A DNA stretch of 64,000 nt from Roseiflexus sp. GTDB taxonomy: Bacteria; Chloroflexota; Chloroflexia; Chloroflexales; Roseiflexaceae. The DNA lies in the NCBI GenBank assembly GCA_025062325.1, contig JANXAL010000071.1, forward strand, positions 20,268-84,267, read 5' to 3'. The notes under the pieces are model-generated. The model was not told the origin of the DNA. It ran no database searches and saw only the letters and a list, made by a program, of their open reading frames with translations. Of this stretch, positions 43,388 through 52,749 are shown piece after piece (within the stretch, counting starts at the first letter, position 1; the number at the start of each line of letters is the position of its first letter). The position numbers and the translations under genes are program-made.

Positions 43388-44569
43388 TCAACTGTCAACC
43401 CCCAACTCTTCCCGCGCCCACGCGACATCGACGAGGCGCACCGGTCCAGCGATGCGGCCACGGATCGGCTCCAAGTCGAGACCAAGCGCTTCGATCGCGG
43501 CAACCACAGCGTCCTCGTAGTCACGGTGCGTGATGAATACCGCCGTCGGACCGGTGTCGGTCGAGCAGTAGACCGGAATCCCAGCCGAGCGCAATGTGTT
43601 GCACATGCGAAAGAGCGCAATGTTCTCAGGTTCCCAGCCGATCAGCTTATTCTCCCGGCTCCCCGACATAGTAATGCCGTGCAGTCGCATGCTGTCCAGT
43701 TCCGCCCACTGCCCGAGGGTGCGCCAATCCCCCGTGCGTGCAGCAGCGATACACGCCAGCGCCTCGTCGCGGCGGCTTAGCATCCAGCAACGGAACAGCG
43801 CACTTGCCGGGGCATCCAGATGCGCCTGCTCGGTCTTCAGGCCGATGCGCGAGTCGATAGGCACAGTGATCAGGCGAACGTCGTCGAGTTGCCCGGCATC
43901 ATCAAGACGAACGGCAAAACTCTCCTCATGGGGTATGCCGGGGTACGACAGCCAGATCGAGCATCCGCCAGCCGCGCTGCGACACCCGGAACCCGCCAGC
44001 AGCCGCGCCATGCAACTGACAAGGCGACGGTTGGCTGCCGCTTGGTCGCCGTACAGCGCCGCAATCGCCGCGAGCGCCAGCGCTGCCGATGCTGCTGCGC
44101 TCGATCCAAGCCCTTTCCCCATGCGCGTTCCACGAGTGACGTTGCGTGATGTGACGCGAGCGCGCACTGTTGCGCCGGAGGCTGCGCGGATGGCGTCGAG
44201 ACTCTGGCGCACCCGCTCGAGTTCGCGCCCATGCGCAGGCTGCCCGTTGATGGTCACATAGTCAGCCGTTAGGGCGGGATCGAACTCGACCAGCGTCAGA
44301 GTGTGCCCGGCATCATTGCATAACGACACGCTCGGCAGGAAGGCGATACGATAATCCCAATCGCACAAGCCGTGGTACTTCAACACCCCCTGCATCGGGT
44401 ACGCGACCGCTGCCGCTGCGCCTTGCTCGCGGGCAGCGCCTTTCAGATCGGGATATTCCTCCCATGTCAGGCCACGCGCCCGCAACGCTGCGCGCAGGTC
44501 AGCATCGGCAGCCGCCATGCGCTCGACCAAATCGGCATATGGTTCGGGGATCGCAGTCGCCAACGCCAT
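43388..44569 (-). CDS. Phosphomevalonate / diphosphomevalonate decarboxylase-type GHMP enzyme
   Basis: 393 residues from the ATG at 44569 (AGAAAGGACA upstream). GHMP signatures are present: the substrate-loop AVAYPMQGVLKYHG near the N-terminus, the ATP-binding GKGLGSSAAASAALALAA, the decarboxylase-type GSGCRSAAGGCSIWLSY with its Arg, and the C-terminal DTGPTAVFITH with the catalytic-type Asp. Published work showed that the Roseiflexus castenholzii homologue decarboxylates mevalonate-5-phosphate to isopentenyl phosphate (alternative mevalonate pathway, completed by isopentenyl phosphate kinase). If this is Roseiflexus the same substrate is expected, but sequence reading alone does not decide between mono- and diphosphate. 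No other pathway gene is adjacent. Confidence 0.85.
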   Translation of the reverse strand: MALATAIPEPYADLVERMAAADADLRAALRARGLTWEEYPDLKGAAREQGAAAAVAYPMQGVLKYHGLCDWDYRIAFLPSVSLCNDAGHTLTLVEFDPALTADYVTINGQPAHGRELERVRQSLDAIRAASGATVRARVTSRNVTRGTRMGKGLGSSAAASAALALAAIAALYGDQAAANRRLVSCMARLLAGSGCRSAAGGCSIWLSYPGIPHEESFAVRLDDAGQLDDVRLITVPIDSRIGLKTEQAHLDAPASALFRCWMLSRRDEALACIAAARTGDWRTLGQWAELDSMRLHGITMSGSRENKLIGWEPENIALFRMCNTLRSAGIPVYCSTDTGPTAVFITHRDYEDAVVAAIEALGLDLEPIRGRIAGPVRLVDVAWAREELGVDS

Positions 44570-44774
44570 TGTCCTTTCTACAAGGCAATGATACGCAGGT
44601 ACTATACCATACCTGTCGGGATCCAGACGCAATCTGTCAAAATGGGAACATGGATTCGCGCAGATGCAACGGACTCACGCGGGTACGCCAGTTATGGAGC
44701 GCAATCGATCCGTGTGATTCGTCCTGATCCGTGTGAGTGTGTGATCGTTATCACACTGGGTCTGTCGCCGCTTC

Positions 44775-44803
44775 TTGCTGCGTTGCCCGCCGTCGCGTAT
44801 GAT
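44775..44803 (+). promoter_or_regulatory. Promoter of the 6-phosphogluconate dehydrogenase gene
   Basis: TTGCTG (44775-44780), a 17-bp spacer and TATGAT (44798-44803) lie 43 bp before the ATG at 44847. Upstream (44650-44745) is an ATCCGTG-type repeat like those at 23905 and 39048. Confidence 0.55.
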
Positions 44804-44846
44804 GGATGGGCTTGCGATTGCTTTACACGATCATGGGGAGCGATGT

Positions 44847-45746
44847 ATGGATATTGGCATCACTGGTCTTGGACGCATGGGCGCGAATATGGCGCGCCGG
44901 TGGCTACGTGGCGGCCATCGGGTTGTTGTTCACAACCGCAGCCGTGGACCGATCGACGAACTCGCTGCTGCCGGAGCCGTTCCGGCATACACGCTGGAAG
45001 AACTGGTCGCTGCGCTCGCGCCGCCGCGCGCAGTATGGGTCATGCTGCCAGCTGGCGAGGTAACGGAACGCGCCATTGCTGCGCTGGCAGACCTCATGGC
45101 GCCGGGCGACACGATTGTGGACGCTGGCAACACCTGGTATAAGGACGATCTGCGTCGTGCGGAAGAACTCAAAGCGCGCGGCATCCATTATGTCGATCAG
45201 GGAACATCAGGCGGCATCTGGGGATTGGAACTTGGCTACTGCCTGATGGTCGGCGGCGACGCCGATGTGGTTGCACGGCTCGAACCGGCGTTCCGCACCC
45301 TGGCGCCAGAGGGCGGCTACCTCCACTGCGGACCGGTCGGGAGCGGACACTTCGTCAAAATGGTGCACAACGGCGTCGAGTACGGCATGATGCAGGCATA
45401 CGCCGAAGGCTTCGAAATCATGCGTTCCAAGACTGAGTTCAATCTTGATCTGCACAAGATCGCTGCAGTCTGGAACCATGGCAGCGTGGTGCGGTCGTGG
45501 TTGCTGGAGCTGGCGGAAGAAGCCTTCCGGCAGGACCCGCATCTCGAGCGCATCCAGGGGTATGTCGAAGACAGCGGCGAGGGGCGCTGGACGATTCAAA
45601 CTGCTATCGAACTCGACGTTCCTGCACCGGTGATTACCCTCTCACTCTTTGAGCGGTTTCATTCACGAAAGCCAGAATCATTCGCCGCAAAAGTGCTAGC
45701 TGCGCTGCGCAAAGGCTTCGGCGGCCATCCCGTCAGGCCCGCGTAA
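44847..45746 (+). CDS. gnd: 6-phosphogluconate dehydrogenase, decarboxylating (short GndA/YqeC type)
   Basis: 299 residues from the ATG at 44847 with GGGGAG 8 nt upstream. The N-terminal Rossmann motif is MDIGITGLGRMGANMARRWL with VVHNRS; then DAGNTWYKDDLRR, the substrate-binding GTSGGIWGLELGYCLMVGG, and catalytic Lys/Asn in GHFVKMVHNGVEYGMMQAYA. The C-terminal helical domain is short, as in the ~300-residue NAD-preferring class rather than the 470-residue enzymes. Reaction: 6-phosphogluconate to ribulose-5-phosphate plus CO2. It appears monocistronic. Confidence 0.93.
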   Translation: MDIGITGLGRMGANMARRWLRGGHRVVVHNRSRGPIDELAAAGAVPAYTLEELVAALAPPRAVWVMLPAGEVTERAIAALADLMAPGDTIVDAGNTWYKDDLRRAEELKARGIHYVDQGTSGGIWGLELGYCLMVGGDADVVARLEPAFRTLAPEGGYLHCGPVGSGHFVKMVHNGVEYGMMQAYAEGFEIMRSKTEFNLDLHKIAAVWNHGSVVRSWLLELAEEAFRQDPHLERIQGYVEDSGEGRWTIQTAIELDVPAPVITLSLFERFHSRKPESFAAKVLAALRKGFGGHPVRPA

Positions 45747-45823
45747 AAATGTCTCTGGGGATGCCCAAAAGCGAATGCCTCCGGCGTTGAGACGTACTTT
45801 TTCATCCCGAAGCCTTCTTTCTC

Positions 45824-45920
45824 TTCGAGGACCTCAGCACAGCCGACGCAAAGGCGCACAGGCGCAAAGGTCGTCGTGCTGATGACGAGGCTTTGCGCCT
45901 GCACGTCAACCGTTTCGAGC
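45824..45920. repeat. Family B inverted repeat (after gnd)
   Basis: The left half has GACGCAAAGGCGCACAGGCG and the right half GGCTTTGCGCCTGCACGTC, with TCGAGG/TTTCGAG ends. It lies 3' of gnd and upstream of the ABC exporter promoter. Confidence 0.65.
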
Positions 45921-45923
45921 AAT

Positions 45924-45951
45924 TTTAGACAACAGCGCGTGTATGCTATAC
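45924..45951 (+). promoter_or_regulatory. Promoter of the ABC exporter gene
   Basis: TTAGAC (45924-45929), a 16-bp spacer and an extended -10, TGC-TATACT (45943-45951), lie 46 bp before the ATG at 45997. Confidence 0.55.
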
Positions 45952-45996
45952 TGAAGCCTCTACTCGTTAGACGCTTGTGACAGGAACATCTACTCA

Positions 45997-47790
45997 ATGA
46001 TCAACCGGCAATCACGCAATACTCGCAGTCCCGGAGAGGCGCTTCCCATTCGCGCTGTTGACTGGCGCCGTTTGTTGACTTATCTGAAACCGTATCAGCG
46101 GCTCATGGCCGGTGCACTGCTGGCGCTAGCGGGCGCGAGCGCCATCAATCTTGGGTTTCCGCTCGTTATCGTGCAACTGCTGGAAGCGGTGCTGCGGCAG
46201 GGTAATCAGACACTGCTGACGAGTCTGACACTGGCGCTGATTGCGCTCTTCTTCTTTCAGGCGTTTCTCACATTTCTCCAGGGATACATCCTGAACATCG
46301 TCGGTGAGCGGATCGTCCTCGATATGCGGGTGCAGTTGTATCGCCACCTGCACACGCTATCGTTAAGCTTCTTCGCCAATCGGCGCGTCGGTGAACTCGT
46401 GTCGCGCATTTCCAGCGATGTGACGCAGGTGCGCGCCATTCTGACCAACAACGTCACCCAGTTTCTGTCGAGCATCGTTGCCCTGATCGGCGCAATCATC
46501 ATCGTGTTCCTGCTCAACCCGCGATTGGTGGGGTTCGTGCTGGCGCTGGCGATCAGCATCGTTGCTGTTGCAGCCATCTTCGGGCGCTGGTTGCAGCGCT
46601 TCAGCACCCGCGTGCAGGACGAACTGGCCGACGCGACGGTGGCAGTCGAGGAAGGGTTGCAGGGGGTGCGGGTTGTCAAAAGTTTCGTGCGGGAGTCATA
46701 TGAGATCGAACGGTACGAACGCGCGATGCAGCGCACACTGAAGGCAGCGTTGCGCCTGGCGCTGCTCCGCTCAGGGTTTGGCGGTCTGATGGCGTTCCTG
46801 GGGTTCAGCGGCATTGCCGCGATCCTCTGGTTCAGCGGCAGTGAGGTGCTGGCGGGGCGCATGTCGTTTGCCACGATCAGCGGGTTTCTGATCTATGCGA
46901 TCACAATCGGCGCCAGCCTGGCGCAACTCTCCGGGTTGTACGGCCAATTCCGCGAAGCGGTCGGAGCGGTGCGGCGCGTGTTCGAGATTCTCGATACGCA
47001 ACCGACCGTCAGAGATGCGCCGGATGCATTTGAATTGCCGCCGGTGCGCGGCGAGATTACGTTTGACAATGTGTCATTTGAGTATGAAACCGGGCATAGG
47101 GTGCTGCACGACATCTCGCTGACGGTGCAGCCAGGTGAAATTGTGGCGCTCGTGGGACCAAGCGGCGCTGGCAAGAGTACGCTGTTCAATCTGATCCCGC
47201 GCTTCTACGACCCGACATCCGGGCGCGTCCTGATCGACGGATACGATCTGCGCAGCGTTACGCAGCGCAGTCTGCGGGAGCAGATCGGTCTAGTGCCGCA
47301 GGAAACGATGCTCTTTGGCGGCACGATCCGTGAGAATATCGTCTATGGAAAATTGGACGCCAGCGATGAAGAGATCATTGCGGCGGCAAAGGCTGCAAAT
47401 GCACACGACTTTATCATGGCAATGCCGCGCGGATACGATACGCTAGTCGGCGAACGCGGCATCAAGCTGAGCGGCGGGCAACGCCAACGCATCGCGATTG
47501 CGCGTGTGATGCTGAAGAATCCGCGCATCCTGCTCCTCGACGAAGCCACCAGTTCGCTTGACAGTGAATCGGAGGCGTTGGTGCAGGAAGCGTTCGAGCG
47601 CCTGATGCGCGGGCGCACGTCAGTCATCATCGCACACCGGTTTAGCACTGTCTCGATTGCGCATCGGATCATCGTGCTCAACCATGGGCGCATTGTCGAG
47701 CAGGGAACCCACGAGGAACTGCTGGCGAACCAGGGGCTGTACGCGCGACTCTACGCTCTGCAGTTCCGTGAAGGAGTGATGGTGGGGTAA
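45997..47790 (+). CDS. ABC exporter half-transporter (MsbA/MdlB-type, fused TMD-NBD)
   Basis: 597 residues. Six helices in the first ~320 residues, with the coupling-region sequence RISSDVTQVRAILTNNVTQF. The NBD has Walker A VGPSGAGKSTLFNLIPRFYD, the Q-loop VPQETMLFGGTIRENI, signature LSGGQRQRIAIARVML and Walker B ILLLDEATSSLDSESE, then an H-loop in IIAHRFSTV. As a homodimer it would export lipid, peptide or drug-like substrates. It stands alone between repeats with its own promoter, and the substrate is unknown. Confidence 0.92.
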   Translation: MINRQSRNTRSPGEALPIRAVDWRRLLTYLKPYQRLMAGALLALAGASAINLGFPLVIVQLLEAVLRQGNQTLLTSLTLALIALFFFQAFLTFLQGYILNIVGERIVLDMRVQLYRHLHTLSLSFFANRRVGELVSRISSDVTQVRAILTNNVTQFLSSIVALIGAIIIVFLLNPRLVGFVLALAISIVAVAAIFGRWLQRFSTRVQDELADATVAVEEGLQGVRVVKSFVRESYEIERYERAMQRTLKAALRLALLRSGFGGLMAFLGFSGIAAILWFSGSEVLAGRMSFATISGFLIYAITIGASLAQLSGLYGQFREAVGAVRRVFEILDTQPTVRDAPDAFELPPVRGEITFDNVSFEYETGHRVLHDISLTVQPGEIVALVGPSGAGKSTLFNLIPRFYDPTSGRVLIDGYDLRSVTQRSLREQIGLVPQETMLFGGTIRENIVYGKLDASDEEIIAAAKAANAHDFIMAMPRGYDTLVGERGIKLSGGQRQRIAIARVMLKNPRILLLDEATSSLDSESEALVQEAFERLMRGRTSVIIAHRFSTVSIAHRIIVLNHGRIVEQGTHEELLANQGLYARLYALQFREGVMVG

Positions 47791-48152
47791 GGTTGAGCGG
47801 GTAGGGGCGCGCCGCAGGGGCGCCCACGCCGCTGCCCGCGCGTCCACCGCAGCGCCGTCCAAGATCGGCGGGAAGGGTGCCAGCAGGAGCGCGCCACCCG
47901 CGCGCCCACGCGCACGGATGTGCGCCCACGAACATTATGTTGAACCCAGGAACGTTGCGCGGTACACGCGAGCCAGTCGAAGAACGCCCTCGACCCTTGA
48001 GGTCTTCACTATCGACCCGGTATCCGCTGCGGAATCGTGCAAGCAGAGCGATCCTTCCTGCCGCTTGCGCCTCTCCCGACCTCGAGGGTCTCAGAGGCAG
48101 GCGGTTTAGTCTGCGTGTCATTTCGTGCCCTTTGTAGTGAAAGGAGGTTGAC
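47791..48152. repeat. 362-bp GC-rich intergenic region with GGGGCGC repeats
   Basis: 47803-47940 holds alternating GGGGCGCGCC, GGGGCGCCCACGCCGC and GCGCGCCACCCGCGCGCCCAC phrases. Further on, small open frames show no coding character. The strong Shine-Dalgarno of the next gene (AAAGGAGGT) ends the region. Confidence 0.45.
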
Positions 48153-49133
48153 ATGAACGCCAATGGACCTGTCAGCCAGTTTTTGCGGCGCCATTTTCGC
48201 CATTTCAATGCTGCGGCGCTCGTGGATGCCGCCGAGGCGTACCGTGCGCATCTCGACAAGGGCGGCAAGATGATGATCACACTGGCTGGCGCGATGAGCA
48301 CAGCAGAACTCGGGCTTTCATTGGCAGAGATGATCCGGCAGGACAAGGTGCACGCGATTTCGTGCACCGGCGCGAATCTAGAGGAAGATATCTTCAACCT
48401 GATTGCTCACAATTTCTACGAGCGTCTGCCGAACTACCGCGATCTCACGCCTCAGCAGGAGCAGGAATTGCTGGAACGGCGCATGAACCGTGTAACCGAC
48501 ACCTGTATTCCTGAAGAGGAAGCCATTCGTCGGCTCGAGAAGGTGCTGACTGAGGAATGGATGCGCGCCGACCAGGCTGGAGAAGCGTACTTTCCGCACC
48601 AGTTCTTCTATCGGGTCCTGCGCTCAGGCGCACTGGCGCCATACTACCAGATCGACCCGCGCGACTCGTGGGTGTATGCCGCTATGGAACGCGATCTGCC
48701 GATCTATGTGCCAGGCTGGGAAGACTCGACGACCGGCAACATCTATGCCGCGCGCTGTATCGCTGGCGACATTAAGAATCTGCATACGGTACGCGGCGGG
48801 ATCGAATATATGATCGACCTGGCGGACTGGTACACCAGAACCTCAGCTAGGCACTCGATTGGATTTTTCCAGATTGGCGGCGGAATCGCAGGTGACTTCC
48901 CGATCTGTGTCGTGCCAATGCTGCACCAGGATCTCCGCCGCACCAATGTGCCAGTGTGGGGCTACTTCTGTCAGATCACTGACTCAACGACCAGCTACGG
49001 ATCGTATTCGGGCGCTGCGCCGAACGAAAAGATCACTTGGGGAAAGCTGGCAGTGGACACGCCAAAGTTCGTCATTGAGTCGGATGCAACCATTGTTGCT
49101 CCGCTGATCTTCGCGCTAGTGCTGGGGTGGTGA
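48153..49133 (+). CDS. Deoxyhypusine synthase-like protein
   Basis: 326 residues with a strong Shine-Dalgarno. Family features: GGKMMITLAGAMSTAELGLS, the NAD/spermidine-site SCTGANLEEDIFNLIAHNFY, GFFQIGGGIAGDFPICVVPM, DSTTSYGSYSGAAPNEKITW, and the Lys after ITWG (K298), which corresponds by motif to the active-site Lys of eukaryotic/archaeal deoxyhypusine synthase. Most bacteria lack eIF5A, so bacterial members are thought to make homospermidine or modify another target; whether a lysine protein or a polyamine is the acceptor here is unknown. No eIF5A-like gene is in the window. Confidence 0.85.
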   Translation: MNANGPVSQFLRRHFRHFNAAALVDAAEAYRAHLDKGGKMMITLAGAMSTAELGLSLAEMIRQDKVHAISCTGANLEEDIFNLIAHNFYERLPNYRDLTPQQEQELLERRMNRVTDTCIPEEEAIRRLEKVLTEEWMRADQAGEAYFPHQFFYRVLRSGALAPYYQIDPRDSWVYAAMERDLPIYVPGWEDSTTGNIYAARCIAGDIKNLHTVRGGIEYMIDLADWYTRTSARHSIGFFQIGGGIAGDFPICVVPMLHQDLRRTNVPVWGYFCQITDSTTSYGSYSGAAPNEKITWGKLAVDTPKFVIESDATIVAPLIFALVLGW

Positions 49134-49146
49134 GGTTGGTGAAGGT

Positions 49147-49188
49147 GACGGTCACATACGGTCAGCGCTGCGTCTCGATGTGACCGTC
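49147..49188. terminator. Inverted repeat after the deoxyhypusine synthase-like gene
   Basis: GACGGTCACAT (49147-49157) pairs with ATGTGACCGTC (49178-49188), 11 bp perfect, 20-nt loop, starting 14 bp after the stop. There is no T-tract, so termination is plausible but not certain. Confidence 0.5.
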
Positions 49189-49460
49189 GCCCAAGAAACA
49201 TCTTGACGATGTGCGCGCTCCGCTTTTGTTGGAGAGAGATGTCCTTTCGGAAGCCTCGGCGGATCTGACAGCGCTTCCGGCAGACGTGGTGCGGCGCCTG
49301 GCGGGATGTTTTACGAGTAGCGCAATCATTGCGCGCAAGCCGCAGTAACGGCTCCCGCAGCCTTGCTCAAAAAGATGAACGCGAAGACGCAAAGATGCAC
49401 AGTCAATACGTCACCCCCTTGCGTCTTCGCACCTGTGCGTTAGCATAGCCGAGAAACGCT
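49189..49460. repeat. Remaining gap before arsJ, with a family B inverted repeat at 49362-49457
   Basis: The repeat has a GCGAAGACGCAAAGATGCAC left half and a CTTGCGTCTTCGCACCTGTG right half and reaches to 4 bp from the arsJ stop. 49189-49360 shows no gene. Confidence 0.65.
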
Positions 49461-50759
49461 CTAGTCCCCGCTATCGCCGAAAGCCGCCACGACAGGAGCG
49501 CCTGCCTCTCGGCGCGGCAGCGCCACCGAGATGATCCCGGCAGCGAGCACAAAAGCGACAGCGAACCAGAGACACCCGACCAGTCCCCAGATCTGGTAGA
49601 CGGCGCCGGAAAGCACGGTCCCTGCCAGGCGTCCCATGGCGTTCGCCATGTAGTAGAACCCAACTCCCATCGCTGCCCTGTCGCTCTCGGTGTAGGCAAG
49701 AATGAGGTAGGAATGCACCGACGAGTTCATGGCGAAGATGATGCCAAACGCGATCAGCCCGCCAACGACGACCAGCGTCGGATCGACGCCGCCAGCGAGC
49801 GCCACGGCGATGCCAGCCGGAAACGCCGCCAGTACGAATGCCAGCCACATCGCCGTTCGCCCATCCGGCACGCTGCCGTGTGCAATTCCTGCCTCATCAA
49901 CCTTCATCCGGCGCTTAATGACCTCCGGCGCCGATGCCTGGACAAACCCATAGCCGATGACCCAGATCGCCAGGAACCCGCCGACCTGCCAGAAGTTCCA
50001 TCCCAGCACGGTGTAGAGGAAGACCGGCAGACCAACGACGAACCAGACATCACGGGAAGCGAACAGGAAGATGCGCGCTGCCGCCAGCAAGTTCACAGCG
50101 CGGTTGTGCGAGAACATCTGGCGGAACTTCGCCTTCTTGTTCGCCTTGCCCAGGTCGCCGCGCATCAGGATTGCGGTGACGATCAGCGCCGTGATGACCA
50201 ACCCGGCCAGGATGAAGATCGCCATGCGGAAGCCGACCAGGTAGAGCAGCAAGCCGCCGACAAAGAAGCCGACGCCCTTAAGCGCGTTCTTCGAGCCGGT
50301 CAGAATCGCCACCCATTTGAAGAGCGTCGATTGTGCGTCCTCAGCGACGATCAGCTTGACCGCGCTCTTGCTGCTCATCTTCGTCAGATCCTTGGCAATG
50401 CCGGAGAGCGCCTGCGCAACCATAACGTAAGGCACCGTCAGCCAGGCAGAGTCGGGGAGCGCCAGCATACTCAGCGCCACAAACTGAACGCCGAGCCCGG
50501 AGAAGAGAGTGCTCTTCAGCCCCATGCGCGCCGCCAGGTAGCCGCCAAACAGGTTGGTGACAATGCCGAAGATCTCGTAGAACAGGAACAGCATCGCCAC
50601 CTGAAACGGCGTGTAGCCAAGCTGGTAGAAGTAGAACAGCACCAGCATGCGGATCGCGCCATCGGTGATCGTATCCGCCCAATAGGCGCCAGTCACCAGA
50701 ATGTAGTTGCGAAGATCGTTCGATGCCGTTCGCGGCGCTGCAATATCTGCGGTTGCCAC
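49461..50759 (-). CDS. arsJ: ArsJ-type MFS exporter of 1-arseno-3-phosphoglycerate
   Basis: 432 residues starting with GTG at 50759 behind a near-perfect AAGGAGGAACT. There are twelve hydrophobic helices; the N-terminal RNYILVTGAYWADTITDGAI and YQLGYTPFQVAMLFLFYEIF match ArsJ family proteins. Published work on ArsJ shows efflux of 1-arseno-3-phosphoglycerate formed when a dedicated GAPDH uses arsenate in place of phosphate. The GAPDH gene lies directly upstream and two arsenic regulator/reductase fusions precede it, so the assignment rests strongly on context. Confidence 0.9.
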   Translation of the reverse strand: MATADIAAPRTASNDLRNYILVTGAYWADTITDGAIRMLVLFYFYQLGYTPFQVAMLFLFYEIFGIVTNLFGGYLAARMGLKSTLFSGLGVQFVALSMLALPDSAWLTVPYVMVAQALSGIAKDLTKMSSKSAVKLIVAEDAQSTLFKWVAILTGSKNALKGVGFFVGGLLLYLVGFRMAIFILAGLVITALIVTAILMRGDLGKANKKAKFRQMFSHNRAVNLLAAARIFLFASRDVWFVVGLPVFLYTVLGWNFWQVGGFLAIWVIGYGFVQASAPEVIKRRMKVDEAGIAHGSVPDGRTAMWLAFVLAAFPAGIAVALAGGVDPTLVVVGGLIAFGIIFAMNSSVHSYLILAYTESDRAAMGVGFYYMANAMGRLAGTVLSGAVYQIWGLVGCLWFAVAFVLAAGIISVALPRREAGAPVVAAFGDSGD

Positions 50760-50922
50760 AGTTCCTCCTTATGGAGTGATGAGTGATGAGTGATGAGTGA
50801 CGAGTGACAGGCGGTTTTGCGACTCGTAGAGTATCAGCGTTCGACGCGAAGACGCAAAGGTGCGAAATCAACGTTCGCCATTTGCCTTCACGCCTTCGCG
50901 TCAGTCTTGCTGAGCAACCCTC
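50760..50922. repeat. Spacer between gapdh and arsJ with GAGTGAT heptamers and a family B repeat
   Basis: 50776-50812 holds about five tandem GAGTGAT/GAGTGAC units. 50841-50920 is an inverted repeat (GACGCGAAGACGCAAAGGTG left, CACGCCTTCGCGTCAGTCTT right) that starts immediately after the gapdh stop. It may tune the gapdh:arsJ transcript ratio. Confidence 0.6.
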
Positions 50923-51933
50923 CTAATCCAATGAAAGCGCCACTTTCCGCGCCAGTTCGACGTAGCGGTTCGCATAGCCCCACTCGTTGTCGTACCAGGC
51001 GAAAATCTTCACCTGCGTGCCATTGGTGACCATCGTCGAGGGACCGTCGATGATTGCTGAGCGCGGATCGTCCTTGAAATCGATCGAGACGAGCGGGCGA
51101 TGTTCAAACCCCAGGATGCCTGCCAGCGGACCCTCAGCGGCGGCGCGGAGCAGCGCATTGACTTCAGCGACGGTCGTCGGGCGTCGCACCTCGAAGACGC
51201 AGTCGGTGAGCGAAGCATTCAGCAGCGGCACGCGCACAGCGATGCCGTCGAGCTTCCCCTGCAACTCGGGGAAGATCAGCCCAATGGCAGTCGCCGATCC
51301 AGTGGTGGTTGGAATGAGTGACAGACCGGACGCGCGCGCCCGGCGCAGATCCTTGTGCAGGGTGTCAAGAACGCTCTGCGTGTTGGTCACGTCATGAATC
51401 GTCGTAATCATCCCGTGCACGATGCCAATCCCCTCATGGATGACCTTAACGACCGGCGCCAGACAGTTAGTCGTGCAGGACGCAGCGGTGAGGATGTGAT
51501 GCTCGGCAGGATTGTACCAGTGATCATTCACGCCCATCACGATGTTGAGCGCTCCCTCTTTGATAGGCGCTGCCACAATGACCTTGCGCACGCCAGCGTC
51601 GAGGTAGGCTTGCAACGCTTCACGGGTGCGGAACTTACCGGTGGCTTCGAGCACAATATCGACCCCGGCGGCGCGCCAGGGAACCGCGCCTGGATCCTTG
51701 ATGCTGCTATAGCCGATCGGCACGCCCTCGATGATCAGTTGCCCATTCTCGGTCTGAATGTTGCGCTGCCAGCGCCCATGGACCGAGTCGAACTCCAGTA
51801 GATGCGCAGCGGCCTCGACCGGGCCGCCAATCTCATTGATATGGGCAACCGTGATTTCGGGCCAACCCCACATCGCACGCAGCGCCAGGCGCCCAATCCG
51901 TCCAAATCCATTAATACCGATTCGCACACTCAT
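50923..51933 (-). CDS. Glyceraldehyde-3-phosphate dehydrogenase, arsenic-operon type
   Basis: 336 residues from the ATG at 51933 with GGAGGAGACAG upstream. NAD-binding [20 protein letters not shown], catalytic Cys153 in SCTTNCLAP, His in a [11 protein letters not shown] block, and C-terminal [20 protein letters not shown] are all intact. In an ars operon with arsJ its likely job is to form 1-arseno-3-phosphoglycerate from arsenate, NAD and glyceraldehyde-3-phosphate for export. A central glycolytic role cannot be excluded but would be unusual here. It starts 20 bp after the first ArsR-ArsC fusion gene. Confidence 0.92.
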   Translation of the reverse strand: MSVRIGINGFGRIGRLALRAMWGWPEITVAHINEIGGPVEAAAHLLEFDSVHGRWQRNIQTENGQLIIEGVPIGYSSIKDPGAVPWRAAGVDIVLEATGKFRTREALQAYLDAGVRKVIVAAPIKEGALNIVMGVNDHWYNPAEHHILTAASCTTNCLAPVVKVIHEGIGIVHGMITTIHDVTNTQSVLDTLHKDLRRARASGLSLIPTTTGSATAIGLIFPELQGKLDGIAVRVPLLNASLTDCVFEVRRPTTVAEVNALLRAAAEGPLAGILGFEHRPLVSIDFKDDPRSAIIDGPSTMVTNGTQVKIFAWYDNEWGYANRYVELARKVALSLD

Positions 51934-51952
51934 CGCTTCTGTCTCCTCCCTC

Positions 51953-52729
51953 TTATCTCGTCGCCAGTTGATCGCGCTGTCCCCGTTCAATTAAGATCTG
52001 CAAGTATCGAATGCGGTTTGCCAGTTGCGTGGCTGCCTGGTGAAATGCGCGCCGTCGTTCCGCTTCATCCTCGACAGCGGCCGGATCGGGAATACTCCAG
52101 TGAATCGATTCCTTCAAGCCTGGAAAGACGGGGCACGTCTCGCGCGCGCGGTCGCACACCGTGATGATATAGTCGAAGTGCTGACCAATGAACTCCTCGT
52201 AGTGCTTGGATCGCTGCCCGCGAATATCGATGCGCATTGAGTCCATCGTCTCGATCGCCAGAGGATGCACTTCGCTAGGCTGGCTGCCAGCGCTGAACAC
52301 CTCAATCGAACCATGACTGAAGGCGCGCAGCAATCCTTCCGCCATCTGGGATCGTGCGCTGTTGTGCGTGCAGAGGAACAGGACGCGCGGCTTGACACGC
52401 GGTGCAGTTTTCTCTTCCGCTTCGGCAACAGCCTGCGCAAGCGCTGGATGGATCATCCGGCCTGCCCGAGCGTATCGCTGTTGCAGTTGCTCCAGATTGA
52501 GCTGATAGTAGCGCTGGCCATCCCCGACATCGCTAAGACGCGACGTAACCAATCCAGCCGACTCCAGATCAGCAAGCGCAGCGGCGACAGTTTCGGGAGG
52601 TTGCTTGAGTGAGTCGCTCAATTCAGCCAGGCGCTCGTCGCTGCGCGCCAGCCGCATCAGAATGGCGCAGCGCGTCGGGTCGGCGAGCAAACGGAAGAAT
52701 TCGACCACATCGTGCAGGGTGGCGTCCAT
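51953..52729 (-). CDS. ArsR-ArsC fusion (transcription factor with arsenate reductase domain), copy 1
   Basis: 258 residues. An ArsR-type winged helix occupies ~5-85 ([20 protein letters not shown]). A linker leads to a low-molecular-weight phosphatase-fold arsenate reductase at ~114-240: active-site [13 protein letters not shown] (C120, R126) and a redox Cys pair C192/C199 in [14 protein letters not shown], as in thioredoxin-coupled ArsC. The ArsR part has no ELCVCDL-type metal-binding Cys pair; it has a single Cys21. So arsenic may be sensed differently, perhaps through the reductase domain. It lies between copy 2 and gapdh in one operon. Confidence 0.92.
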   Translation of the reverse strand: MDATLHDVVEFFRLLADPTRCAILMRLARSDERLAELSDSLKQPPETVAAALADLESAGLVTSRLSDVGDGQRYYQLNLEQLQQRYARAGRMIHPALAQAVAEAEEKTAPRVKPRVLFLCTHNSARSQMAEGLLRAFSHGSIEVFSAGSQPSEVHPLAIETMDSMRIDIRGQRSKHYEEFIGQHFDYIITVCDRARETCPVFPGLKESIHWSIPDPAAVEDEAERRRAFHQAATQLANRIRYLQILIERGQRDQLATR

Positions 52730-52749
52730 GATCCTCTCCTCACTTCCTA

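Noticed and set aside
43062..43391. 109-residue minus-strand frame between sortase and decarboxylase
   Set aside because: Composed of the GGGCGCGCC repeats and lacks a ribosome-binding site or similarity.
49713..50786. 357-residue plus-strand open frame opposite arsJ
   Set aside because: Antisense frame without similarity; arsJ has a GTG start with a perfect ribosome-binding site and context support.
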